A stretch of DNA of 64,000 nt from assembly GCA_003116995.1 (NCBI GenBank), contig BDSL01000096.1, positions 310,001 to 374,000 on the forward strand, written 5' to 3'. This stretch comes from Yamagishiella unicocca (taxonomy: Eukaryota > Chlorophyta > Chlorophyceae > Chlamydomonadales > Volvocaceae). Shown here in pieces: positions 20,667 to 31,781 of the stretch. A model generated the notes under the pieces. It made no database searches. It was not told the origin of the DNA and was given only the letters and a program-made list of their open reading frames with translations. How positions within the stretch are numbered: the stretch's first letter is position 1; every line of letters starts with the position of its first letter. The translations under genes and the position numbers were made by a program.

Positions 20667-23032
20667 TTTCGAGTTGAGAACTGAAGGGCAAGGAGTGTGT
20701 GCAACACGGGCTGGCTTCGAGATGAAACCTATGAAGGAAGCTTAGTGTATAAAGGAAAAGCTCCGCTATCGTTAAACGATTTGGGTCGGCAATCGCAGCT
20801 GGCAACGGTAACTTGTCCAACTCGGCATGGGTACATACTGTGAGTGGGGTGAGTGGGGTCCTCACAAAAGGATACCAACGACAGCAGCGCACCATTGCGT
20901 TATTAGCATACCATTGCGAATAGCAAACCACTGCAGATAGCACTGCACATGGCATACCACAAGTCGGAACCAACCCACCGATACCGTTATGTGCACGTGA
21001 GCGGATCATACCGTGTTGCTTGTGAAATGGAAGGCGACTTACGCCTTTGTGCTGTGGCGGCCCTGAGCGGCGCTGGAATTCCATCGGAATTGCGACTAGG
21101 ATTCGGCCGCTCGTGCGCAGGATCAAGCTTCAAATACGGCATGTTCAACATTTAGTCGAGTGTGGCCTCGGCGTCCGCAAGGTGTGTTCGGGGCCTGCAA
21201 GTCGCGTCATCGTTTGCATGGGCGCACTCGCGCGCGCTCCCTCGCTTGTTGCCATGCAGGACTGTGAGGCGGCTCCTCAATTGCATTATTGAGAGCCTCC
21301 GCACGGCCTGCGCGCTGTGTCTGACGGGTACATGCAGAAGGAGGTTGGACGGGCGCTTGCAGATGGGCTGAGCTCCTGCAGTATTTAGACGAGCTGAATG
21401 CGGAGTACGGGTTCTTGGACACGGCTGCACAGTTACCTAACGGAGCGGCACAGGTGCAACCGCAGCAGCAGCACCCACTTGCGGAGCGTGGCGGGTCTCT
21501 GGTGCCCATGTGCATACTGTACCGGCAGGCGCGCAGGATGTGCAGCACGGTGGGGAAGGGCCAACTGCGGCGCGCGGCAGGGCCTTAGGCACGGCCACCC
21601 ACCCACCTTCGCTGCCAGCAAGGGCGCAATGGTGGCAGCAGGCGCAGCGGGCCGTGACTGCGGATCATGGTCTGGGCTCGGCAGCACATGCTCTTACAGT
21701 ACCGGTACGGTCGCAGACGCAGCAGCAACCACAACGGCCCCCAACTGCGGCTCCCGACTGCGGCCCCGGACTGCGGCCCCGGACTGCGGCCCCGGGCTGC
21801 GGCTCCCCGACTGTGGAGCGTGGTGTGGGTTCCAGTGCCCATGCGCCTGCAGTACCGGCAAGGATGCAACCGCAGCAGCAGCACGTGCGACAGTGCGGGC
21901 AAGGGCCGACTGCGGGGTGCGTGCGGGGCGGCGAATGGCTTATGGGCGAAACCAGCAGCGGCGCTAGGGCATCATGCATCCGTGCGCGTGGAGGCTGCAC
22001 TGTGTGCAGCACGTTACCTACTGCGTCACTCATCTACTGCGTGCCGTGTCACCACTTACGCTGCAACAACAGTCACATACAGCCCTATGAGGGCTGGAGA
22101 ACTTGCATGCTTTCATGTTATTCGCCTGGAAGTGCACTGAGTGCTAAGTTCGGCATTAAACATGTTTTCGGTGTTTCTTAACACCTCATTAATTGGCCGT
22201 CAATATGTTTGGGCCCGACCCGTCCCCCGCCGCATCAGTTGCGTCTTGTCCTATGTTCCTGGGAACGTTATCCAGCTGAATGGATGCAGCAGAGTTGCGG
22301 CGCCCCCTGGCGCTGCCGCGCCCTTCACCGGCGCCACCCGTCACTGGAGTGCCGGCGGTACCGGCAATGGCCGCGGTTGCCACGGAGCCGCCGCAGCCAG
22401 TGCACAGCCCCGGCCGCGGGCTCCGGAGGTTTTATCCCGGACGGATGACAATGCGAGTGGGACCCATGTGATGTAGGCGTCTATCTGTAGACGCCTTTGC
22501 TTAGTCGGCGTCCTGCCATTGCACGGAGTTTGGATGGGCCGCGTCGGTGCGCCAAGTGCACCTGGTTGTAAACCTTATCGCGTGCACCTCAAGCGCCCGT
22601 TACGTCTCACGGTTTGTGGTTCAAGGTCATGCGTCCATCGTGCATTAGATATCCAGGCACACAGCCCACTGCCCCCCTCAGCACGAACCCTTCCGTCCCG
22701 CCTGCTGCCCCCGCGACTGCTGCCCCTGCACCTGCTGCCCCTCCTGTGTCAGAGGCGTTACGGAGTCCTTCCCGAAGTCTGCAGTGGGCTGCTGCAGCAC
22801 GTGAGTGTCGCGCACGCCGGGCATGCCACAGTCCTCATCGTCGGAGCCGTCGTCGCTGCCCTCGCCGTCCACCGAGCTGGAGCTAAGGAATACTCGTCAG
22901 AGCAGTTGGAAGTTCTACTCCGCTCCTCATCCACATCAAAGCGTGGAGCTTCAGGCGCGCTCAAAGCGAAACCAGGTGGTAGACTATTTTCCGGTGCGGC
23001 CCAGCAGCTCCCCCCACAATCTGGAATTCAAC
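20667..23032. other. Upstream region of ADK with transposon remnants
   Basis: 20700-21150 is the likely ADK promoter region (minus strand), with short direct repeats (gtgagtgggg; ataccattgcg). 21400-22180 is the Gln-rich transposon segment. 22200-23030 has several short open frames (for example 22280-22471) without family motifs. Confidence 0.45.
21430..22180 (+). mobile_element. Gln/Pro-rich transposon segment, second copy
   Basis: The plus frame from 21510 encodes repeated modules VPARxQxQQQ, (Q)GPTA and VPVRSQTQQQPQ, each about 60-65 codons apart, built on DNA repeats (ctgcagtaccggcaaggatg, caaccgcagcagcagcac). A 12-bp unit (gactgcggcccc) is repeated at about 21755-21800. The same DNA occurs reversed at 4730-4920. 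Probably coding sequence of an unclassified element, now fragmented. Confidence 0.4.
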
Positions 23033-23570
23033 CTAAAAACGTCCTGGCTGCCTGGCTTTTGCCCCTTCCCGGCCGGTGAGGGCGGGCTCTCTTGCCCAGT
23101 GATCTGTGTCGTGGTCTGGCCCATCGGGCCCGCCTGGTTGCGCTTCCGCGCTCGTAGGTGCTCCACCTCCCTTGTAACTCTCGCACTCTATTGAAAGAAT
23201 CTCGGCGAGAAGACGCTGTGCTACGCGCGATAAGCTTGTGTACAATATGGACTCAAGTCAGACTTGAGACTGACAACCTGTATAAAATACTCACGACTAT
23301 CCCTTGCAACGTTTTTCCCTTCTCCATCCTCCCGCACACGGGGGCCAGCGCATTGCATTGGAGTGCCATCGCGCGACGCTGGCGTGGATCGGTGTCTTTG
23401 TGCTCTACGTCCAATATGACTGATGTCACGCCTTGGTCTCGTGCGTGGGTTCCGTTTGCCCAACCGTATATGATCTCTCCTAACTCTCCGAGATCGCCGC
23501 CCCTGATTTGTTCCGGTATCTCGATCTGGTAGGGAAAGACATCGATAGTATCAAGATCCGTCACAGGCAT
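23033..23570 (-). CDS. Unknown two-exon protein related to a transposon-like ORF
   Basis: Exon 1 runs 23570-23295 from ATG to a GTC|GTGAGT donor. Exon 2 runs 23215-23033 after a gtagcacag acceptor. Phase 0 to 0, 152 residues. Exon 1 is strongly protein-like: VTDLDTIDVFPYQIEIPEQI, then GDLGELGEIIYGWANG, then VTSVILDVEHKDTDPRQRR. Exon 2 holds SAEAQPGGPDGPDHDTD, shared with the open frame at 4181-4522. The start could be further upstream if exon 1 is internal. No family recognised. Because its exon 2 relative lies in a repeat-rich area, it may belong to a mobile element rather than a host gene. Confidence 0.4.
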
Positions 23571-24011
23571 TTGCACGCAGCACGTCGCGTACAGTTGTTA
23601 TGGAGCCTCTGTTTGGGCAACTGGGCGGTACTGTAGATGGGTGCCGATGTCGCGTGTGAATTTAGCGGCCGAGCTGTTACCTGACTTACCAGCGTAGCGT
23701 CCACTGCATGCGCAGGCGGAAGCGGAAACCGTCCGCCGCGGTCGCGGGCAGCGAGCGGCAGTAGGGGCGCAGGCGCGCCGGTTTCCGTTTCCGCTCTGTT
23801 TGGCACGCCTCTATCACTACACCGTTCGTTATCTTGTTTTAGGTGTGGACCCATGGGGATACTGGATCCACACGACATATCGTTCACAATACGAAGCTCG
23901 TCCTCTTGGAAGCTGGTTACCTCCGGCCGGCTTGCTCACATTCCACTCAAGACACCAGTTTTTTCAGGATATGTCAATTCAGGGTGAACACGCGCTCTAT
24001 TGTAACCCAAA
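23571..24011. other. Likely divergent promoter region
   Basis: Lies between the minus-strand unknown gene and the F-box gene. A GC-rich inverted pair (ggaaaccg... around 23725 and cggtttcc around 23780) could form a hairpin. No exon seen. Confidence 0.4.
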
Positions 24012-27000
24012 ATGGCGCCAGCCAGCACCGATACACCAGCGGAACTAGTTTCGGCACCGCGCCTTCCGTCCCTAGTCTTGCAGGTATAGTACCCCACCAG
24101 ATGCTTTTTATAATTGCGTTGCATTTTGTGTTTGGCGCAAACGCCAACGTCCTATCCTTGTTCCGTCCGGGTACAGGTGGTGGGGTCCTTCCTACCCCAG
24201 CGCTCAGTCGCCGCCTGCAGGCTGGTTTGCCGGGAATGGCGATCAATCTTTACAGACTGCGTGGAGGCCGTCCACATTCAGGTGCGGGGCGCAACAGTGC
24301 TGCGGAAGTTGGACAGCGAGCCTCATGGACAGCCTTACGGGATCCTTCACGGGGTCCTGAGACAGATCCCTGACGGGGTGTCGTATGCAAGGGAGGGAAA
24401 TGCGGCGGAGGGGCCCTGTGGCGCAGCATGGGCAGCAGGCCGGATCACCTCTCTTGGCCCTCGGCCGGCGAGCTGTGAGGAGCAGCCCGAGCGCGTTACG
24501 TGCCGTAACGCAGGAGCATGGGCAGGCCGTTCGGTGGTCATCGGTGGCCAACGGCCATCCGGCAGCTCCTCGAGTAACACGACGTCAACCAAACAACGAC
24601 CTCTTTTCACCCGTTTACCGCACGTGCTTTACTCGTCAGTCGTTTCTCCAAATCTTTCTAGTACTGACCGTTCCATCGCCGCCTCCTTTCGCCTCCCTTC
24701 ACATTCCCCTCGCCTCGCAGGTATGTCGCCGCTTCCCTCGTGGGTGGTGTTTCCGAGCGCGGCTGCTGCCTGCTGCTTGCGTGGGCTCTCGCGCTGGTTG
24801 CCGCTCCCTGGCGCTGACGGCGAAGCTTCACGTTTCCGGTCGCGCCTTCTATAACGTCAATGGTCTCGGCTGGGATTTCGACCTCTTTTCATTTTGCATT
24901 TCTTGTACTACACGTGCCGTACATCGAGGAGCACCTCCCCTTGTGTATCGAGTAGCACCTCCCCTCGTCCCTCCCCCATCCTCCATCTCGTCCCCCGGGC
25001 CGCCCCGCCCGTGCAACCTCAACATCAACCCCACGGCTCCAGCCCGACCCCGCGCTTCGACGACCCCCCTTGCCGCCTACCCGGCCCGACCCCGCGCTTC
25101 GACGACCCCCCTTGCCGCCTACCCGGCCCGACCCCGCGCTTCGACGACCCCCCTTGCCGCCTACCCGGCCCGACCCCGCGCTTCGACGACCCCCCTTGCC
25201 GCCTACCCGGCCCGACCCCGCGCTTCGACGACCCCCCTTGCCGCCTACCCGGCCCGACCCCGCGCTTCGACGACCCCCCTTGCCGCCTACCCGGCCCGAC
25301 CCCGCGCTTCGACGACCCCCCTTGCCGCCTACCCCTCGGCCCCTGCACCTCCGCCCCCTCCCACCCCAACTCACGCGTCGCAGGTGCAGCTGGACCCCTC
25401 CCGCACCGACCAGCAGCTAGCCGCCGCCGCCGCCACCTTTCCGTCCGCCACCCAGGTCACCCTGCTCCTGCCCAACTGCGCATACGCCCGATTCAACGCC
25501 CTCGACGGCGGCGGCAACGTCACCGCCCGTACGGCGCTGGGCCGGCGGAGCGCCGCGGCTAATGCGGCGCGCCGGGCGGCGCTGCTGCTGCAGGCGGCGG
25601 AGCCGGAGGCGCCGGCCGTTGCCTCATCAGGCGCCGCAGCCACCACCGGTGCAGGGCCAGCGGCTCGCGAGGCGTCCACGTCAGCAGCGCCAGAGGCGGC
25701 AGAGGCGCCGGCAGCCGACTTGGTTCCGGAGCCGGCGGCCAAGGTTAACGCGCCGCTGGGGGGTCCGGCGGCGGGGCATGAGGCGGGGGGAGGGCAGGTA
25801 GAGGAGGCGGGTCTCGCGGCGCGGGATGTGTGGCGGGGAAGGGGCGGCGGAGGCAGAGGCGGAGGCGGAGGCGGAGGCGGAGGCGGCGGCCAGCGAGCGC
25901 CCCAGGTCCGGGACCGGCAGCCAGTCCCCCTGCAGGTGGGACGGGCTGCGTGTGCGGCGGCGCTGCAGTCCCTCCGCCGCCACATGCCGGGGCTGCAGCG
26001 GCTGCGGCTGGGCAACGCAAACCGGCCGGTGCCGCGGGCCGGTCCGCGAGCGGCGCTGGCGCAGTGCCTGGATCCCTCCGCTGACTACGACGGCGACGGC
26101 GGTTGCGATGGCGATGGCGACGAGGGGCGGCTCGACGGCGGTACCCGCACGGGGGGGGCCGCTGCCTCCGCCGCCGGCTGTACCCTTCCTCTCCAGCTCA
26201 CCTGTGCGTCGTACATGTCGGCGCCGTTTGCCGCCCAGGCGTCGGTCTGGGGCTACCCCTCCACTCTGGTGCCGGCGGAAGGTGCCGCCTGCTGGGCGCC
26301 CAACCAGCTGGACGTGGCGCAGCACGCGGCGGACCAGGCGGTGGCGACATCGCACAGGGCGGCGCTGGACCTCGCGCCGCTGCTCGCGCCGTCAGGCGGC
26401 GGCGGTGGCGGCGACGGTGGCGGCGACGAGGGGGGCGTACTGCCGTCCCTCAGATGCCTGTCCTCCCTGGACCTCCGCTGCGCCGTCGACGTGTCCTGCC
26501 TGCCGGCGCAGCCGCTGGCGCCGCAGTTGACGGCGATGACGCTGCTGCAGCTGCGCGACGGCACTCCGCTGGCGGCGCTGCACCACCTGCCCCGCCTGGC
26601 CTCCCTGGACCTGTGGTGCTGCGAGGGCAGCAACCTGACGGACCTGGCGTACTGGACGTCGGCGGCGCCGCAGCAGATACGGCGGGGGCTGCCGCTGCTG
26701 GCGCGGGCGCTGACGCAGCTGACGCGCCTGGTGCTGCGGGAGATGCGGGCGCAAGTGGAACCGCCGCCGCCGCTGGCGGCGCTGGCGACGTTGCCGCTGC
26801 TTGGCAGCCTGACGGTCGAGCTGGTGTATGTGGACCCGTGGAGGCAGCTGAAGGAGCTGTGTCAGCAGCTAGAGGAGGAGGAGGAGGAGGAGAGCGAGGA
26901 GGAGAGCAAGGAAGGGGGGGAGGAGGAGAGCAAGGAAGGGGTGGAGGAGGAGGAGGAGGAGGGCAGGGATGAAAGCAGCGGTGAGGAAGGGGAGAGCGAG

Positions 27001-29178
27001 GCCTCAGGCAGCAGCGGCAGCAGCGGCAGCAACCAGGCGCCAGCCCCGGCAGTGACGGCCGGGTCCACGGCACGGCAGGGAGGCATCGTGTACGACGCGG
27101 CACTGCTGGGTGATAGGCAGGGCGGCAACATACAGGCCGTGGCGGAGAGGGGCTGGAGGGCTCTGCGCAGGATGAAGCCCCTGGATCTGTTCTCCGGCTT
27201 TGCAGGCAGCGCCGCCGGCGCTGGCGGAGCTGGCGGCGGCGGCGATGGTTGCGGTGATGAGGCCCACGACTCCAGGGAGGGCGGCTGCTCGCTGACGCAC
27301 CTGGATGTCACGTTCGTGGGCGTGGGGCTGCTGCCCGGCGCCTGGTACGGCATCAAGCAGCTGGGCAGCTTGACGGACCTGGCGCTGCGGGTGGGCCGCA
27401 GCCCGGTGGAGGAGCGGCTGGTGGCCAGGTGGGCGGGGGCCTGGGGGGAGGAGGGGGGAGAGGCAACCCCTGAGCCAGGGGAGGGGTGGCGTAAAGGCCA
27501 CCAGGGGTGGGCCAGGGGGATTACAGAGAAGGACCGGTTACTCGACATGGGAAGCGTAGCTGGTGCATAGGCTTCGGACACCTGGACGCGCGCGCATGCT
27601 ACTGGGCCTGGGGTGACTGCCGCAAAAAAAACTGACAAGTCGACGGTTGGGTTAGGGAAGGAAAAAGGAACTAATGTGCTATAATATGGAGCGCAAAGCA
27701 GAGAAACGCGGTGGCGAATGGGAAAATAGTGAGGGACGCACTGACGCCTGGCGACATCCCAGCCCCGGGGGGGGGGGAAGGAACAGGGGTGGAAGGGACA
27801 TGGAGGGGGCCAGTTTACTGTTTGCTATTGCGTGGAGAGAGGCAAAGCTGGTGTGGAATGGAGTCGGCAGCATGTGTTCAGCGACACAGGCGACAGCAGC
27901 ACCAACAGGAGGATACCAGGACATACACCAGGCGAGGGGACTTGAAACCCGAAACCGAACAAAACACACACACACACATCACCCTTGGTCCGGCTTCTGT
28001 CCCTTCCGCTCCCTCTTCCCTTGCGTTCCGTCCTCGCTGGCAGGGTGGTGTCGTGCTACCCGGGCCGCTGGGACGACGACTCCTTCCAGGTGGACTCCCT
28101 GGAGCCCCTCCCCCGCCTGCGCCACCTGCTATTAGACGCCCCGCTGGCGCCCCCCCTGGCGGCCCGCCTACACGCCCGAGGGATACCGTGGTCGTCGCCG
28201 CCGCCGGCCTCACCGCCTCTCCTGCCGCACCTAGAGAGTCTGACAGTGATCGGCGCCGCCGCCGCCGCCGCCGCCACCAGCCCCACAGCCGCCGCGGCCG
28301 CGGCCGCTCAGCGCTTGGCCAACAGCGCGGCGCGCACGGCAATGCCGACACCGTTGCCGTTATCGTTACCGTTGCCGACGCCGGCGCCGCTGGCGCACCT
28401 GCGGTCGCTGCATCTCGATGGCGACCTGCGGAACCTGGTTCCGGAGCTGGCGGCGGGCGCTCTGGCGGCGCCGCCGCCGGGTGGCGGCGGCCGCCGCGGC
28501 GGCGTGCACCTAACCGAGCTGCGCCTGGCGCACCGGCCCTGCAGCCTCCCTGCTCGCCGCAGGCTGCCGCTGCTCTGGTCGCATCTGCCGGCGGGGCTGC
28601 GGGGGCTGCAGCTGGAGGGCTTCGACGTGCGCGTCGGCGGGGGGCCGATGAGTGCGGCGGCAGCGGCTGAGGACGTTCCGGTCGATGCGGAGGGCGCGGC
28701 TGCGGCCGACGCGGAGGGCGCGGCTGCGGGCGGTGGTGCCTCCACCGTGCCTCAGTCCGAGGGCGGGCTGGGGCGCTTGGAGCGGCTGCGGCTGCGGCAC
28801 TGCGCCGTACAGCTGGAGGGTCTGGCGGGCAGCCCGCTGAGTGAGGTCGCAGTGCTGGGGTGCAGGCTGCGGCTGCCGGAGTCAGCGGCTCCGCCAGCCC
28901 CAGCATTGCCGGCGTCGCCTCCGGACAGGTCCCCCGGCGGCTCCGCTGCTGCTGCTGCGGCCTCCGCCGCCCCCTGGGACCCGGTGGGGCAGCTGGAGCT
29001 GGTCCGGCGGCAGCCCTGGGCGCAGCGGCTGCAGCGGCTGGACTTGCAGGTCACGGCGGCTCCTCCTTCCGGCACCTCCGCTCCTAGCACCACCCACGAG
29101 CTGTTCACTGCGCACGCCGGGCGGTCGGGTTCGCTGGGCCTGAGCGCGGATGCGGCGACAGCCAGCGACGGCGGCGGC

Positions 29179-29210
<32 letters not shown>

Positions 29211-29874
29211 GCTACACAGCCTGGAGCACCTGAGCATCACCTGGGAGCTGGCGGCGCTGGCGGGGGCTACTCCAGGGGAGGGCAATACGCTCCTCGCCCA
29301 GGCCGACCAACATGGCAGCGGTAGCGCCAGCGGCGGCGGCGACGGCAGCAGCACAATGCGCCCGGGCGATGGTGCCGCCGGGACTGCTCCGCCGCCGGTG
29401 GTGGGACTGCCGCCGGCTCTGGCGTCGCAGTGGCTGGTGGGGGGGCTGCCCGGGCTGCGCTCCCTGGAGCTGTACATTGGGGACGCGGCCCAGCAGCACC
29501 CGCTGCGGGTGGAGCAGCTGCTGGGGCTGCTGCGACTGCGCGGCTTGCGCAGGCTGCGGCTCGTGCTGTGCATCAGCTCCGGCGGCGCCGGAGGCGGCGG
29601 CGCCGGAGGCGGCGGAGGCGGAGGCGGCGCAGCCGACGGCGCGGGACGCGGCAGCAGCCGCGACGCCGGCGACGGCGCTGCGGAAGGTGATGGCGGCGGC
29701 GGCAGCGGAGAGGGTGCTGGCGGGGCGGGGCCGGCGGAGGGGGCCGCTGGGGCGCAACCCGCGTCCTCGCCGCCCGAGCCGGCTTCCGCCTGGATTCATT
29801 CGGAGCTGGCTGACCTGTTGCTGACGGGGCTGCCGTACTGCCAGTCGCAGGTGGTGCAGGTGCGAGTAGCCTGA
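24012..29874 (+). CDS. F-box / leucine-rich-repeat protein, very large and low-complexity-rich
   Basis: Probable substrate-recognition subunit of an SCF ubiquitin ligase. Four exons, 24012-24083, 24177-24281, 25384-27428 and 28044-29874, join in phase to 1350 residues. Residues 17-59 form an F-box: LPSLVLQVVGSFLPQ, then ACRLVCREWRSIF, split by intron 1. The body has irregular leucine-rich segments (LPSLRCLSSLDL, LHHLPRLASLDLW, LARALTQLTRLVL, LPRLRHLLL, LAHLRSLHLDG, LERLRLRHC, LPGLRSLELY). They are separated by poly-Gly, poly-Ala and an acidic Glu/Ser run at about 550-610. Intron 2 (1.1 kb) holds a 42-bp minisatellite that keeps a misleading frame open. Intron 3 holds a form A element. A TGTAA at 30647 is a possible poly(A) signal. 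F-box assignment is from pattern only, and the exon 2/3 junction is inferred from the expected F-box to LRR linker. Confidence 0.75.
25043..25334. repeat. Minisatellite, 42-bp unit x 7
   Basis: Seven near-identical units (cccgaccccgcgcttcgacg + accccccttgccgcctaccc + gg) in intron 2 of the F-box gene. The 42-bp period is a multiple of three, so frames stay open on both strands. Confidence 0.95.
27531..27585 (+). repeat. Dispersed intron-type element, form A copy 3
   Basis: Reads aggaccggttactcgacatg, ggaagcgtagctggtgcata, ggcttcggacacc. It sits about 100 bp after the donor at 27428 in intron 3 of the F-box gene, reversed relative to copies 2 and 4, which lie near acceptors. Confidence 0.75.
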
Positions 29875-30646
29875 GGGTTTCGGAGCGGCCTACCGGAGGG
29901 GCGGCAATTGGGGGATGAGGAGGCGGAGGGGCGGGTGGGAGGGGGCATCCGGTTGCGTTCGTGTGGGGGTCATCGTATGCGCCCTTCGGCTGGATGGCTC
30001 CGCGGTTGGGGTTGGTGGGGTGGCCGGGCGGGCGCGGTGAGGTGCCCGTGAGGTGGGGTGCCGTTGAGGTGGGGTGCCCGTGCGGGGCCAGGCGATACGC
30101 TTGCGGAGAGAGGAGTGCTGGGCCACGACGGCGAGCCTGCCAGTGCCGTATGGTCGTGGGGCAGAAACGCAGGCGGCTGCTGGCTGTCAAGGTGTTGGCT
30201 CAAAATTCGTCGCATAAGCATACTGCTCGCTGCATGATCTGTTGCGCTGTTCCATGCCAGTGCCGGCGGTTAAGTTGGTTGTATTGGTTGTGTTGGTCAG
30301 GACAAGTGCGCCAAGGGTGTCTTGCGCTTGCGTTGCAACTGCGGGCATATGGGATGTGCTGATTGCGGTCTGCACCAGGCAGGGAGGGGGCAACGGCCCA
30401 GCGCTCGCACATAGTGGCTGGCTCGACCGTCTCCGTGGTGGCGTTTGGTGGTGCTTTCCAGACCCTTCGCGTTCAGGATGAGCTAGATCACTGGCTGCAC
30501 ATAATGGAGGCCATAAGGCGCTAGATTGCAGTGTTGCCGAAGAGGCGGCCAGACTGGTGTTTCCAGGTTTTGGCGTCCCCATTATGTCGTCAACTGGCGC
30601 CTCTCCGCCACCGCGATTCAAAGGTCCGGAGCAGTCCGGAGCACAC

Positions 30647-30651
30647 TGTAA
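30647..30651 (+). terminator. Possible TGTAA polyadenylation signal of the F-box gene
   Basis: TGTAA is the usual volvocalean signal. It is the first convincing one after the stop at 29874 but 770 bp away, so the assignment is weak. Confidence 0.3.
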
Positions 30652-31111
30652 TAATGCTACCGCCACAACCGGGCTTGGTGTCCCTCCACGAACCCTCCCG
30701 TGTGCGGTATGTCGCCTTGTCACAGCTCGTCATCGACTGTTGACAGCGTGGCTGCATGATAACGTAATGAGCACGGCGCCCGTACGGAGTTATGCACGGC
30801 AGTTCACCGGGCTTGTTCAATGGCCGAGTCCTGAGTTGTGAGTGCGAGGGTGACGAAATGCTAGTGTGCCCCAGACCATAAGGTTCAGCCATCGGGCGCA
30901 TCGAAAGAGTCTGAAAGAGACGCAGGAAGGAGAACAAACCAGTCGGCCAAGTGACGGCAAAGAAACTCTGAACATTGACATCGTCCTTCACAGGTTTCAT
31001 GCTGGTGTATCGCCTGTCCAGCAGTCAACAGGATACCGGGACGCTGGTTCAAGCGTTTTTGTAATAGGTGCGGCACGGCGGCATCCTCAAAGTTATGGAC
31101 GGCAACGGGAG

Positions 31112-31195
31112 CGGGTTGCGAGGAAAACCCGCGTACGAAGGAAAAACCGTTTGGGACGTACGTTTGGAGATGCATGATGGAGGACTTGGTTGAGG
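31112..31195 (+). repeat. Dispersed intron-type element, form B copy 3
   Basis: The most complete form B copy: gttgcgaggaaaacccgcgt, acgaaggaaaaaccgtttgg, gacgtacgtttggagatgca, tgatggaggacttggttgag. It lies between genes, downstream of GLX2. Confidence 0.75.
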
Positions 31196-31781
31196 AACGT
31201 CGTATGTTGCAACGGGCGGGGGGAGGGGACGGACGAAAAGTGGTCGGCGGCCGGTGTCAGGTGCCGCAGTACCACCCAGAGATCATCTCACGAGCAAAAC
31301 AGGTCCTTTCACTGTCCAGTACCAGCCACGCAATTCACGGTTGTGCGTGCAGAGGCGGCGGCGGCGTGTCCGTGCGCGTCTGGTCCAACCAATCCTCCAC
31401 CCGGCGTAAGGGCTTCCTCGCTATCCACCCGCTCACCCTACATCACAACCTATCCTCGCCCGGGGTTCGGTACGCATTGCCACCTTGCTGAATCACGTCC
31501 TCGGCTGGGCGGCTGAGGGCCAGGAAGAGGCCGCAAGCTAAAGCCAACAACTTAACAACGGCCCACCAGCAGCGCTTCATTTCCGAAGCTTGGACGTCGA
31601 GCGTCAGTCATTCGCTGGTCTAATGCCGTAACCCAGCTAGCCTGCGCCGCTGACAGCCTTCTTCTCCCCCATAAAACACAAGCCCAGCCGCCCCCAACGT
31701 CCGCGACCGGTACCACGCGGCTAAAAATGCACCGGGCCAGTCGCCAACAAGCTGGTCGGGTCTGCCCCCTGCCCACGTCAC

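Larger units (their letters stand above)
29875..31781. other. 3' flanks of the F-box and GLX2 genes
   Basis: 30010-30085 has imperfect repeats of 'gaggtggggtgcc(c/g)'. A possible plus-strand poly(A) signal is at 30647-30651. A form B element lies at 31112-31195. Frames on both strands are short and lack codon bias. No gene seen. Confidence 0.45.

Noticed and set aside
20647..21126. 159-codon minus-strand frame upstream of adenylate kinase
   Set aside because: Codon use is unbiased and it overlaps the ADK start; more likely promoter sequence.
24385..27570. One continuous 1061-codon plus-strand frame
   Set aside because: Its first third crosses intron 2 of the F-box gene, kept open only by a 42-bp repeat and GC bias. 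Real coding begins at 25384 after a cag acceptor.
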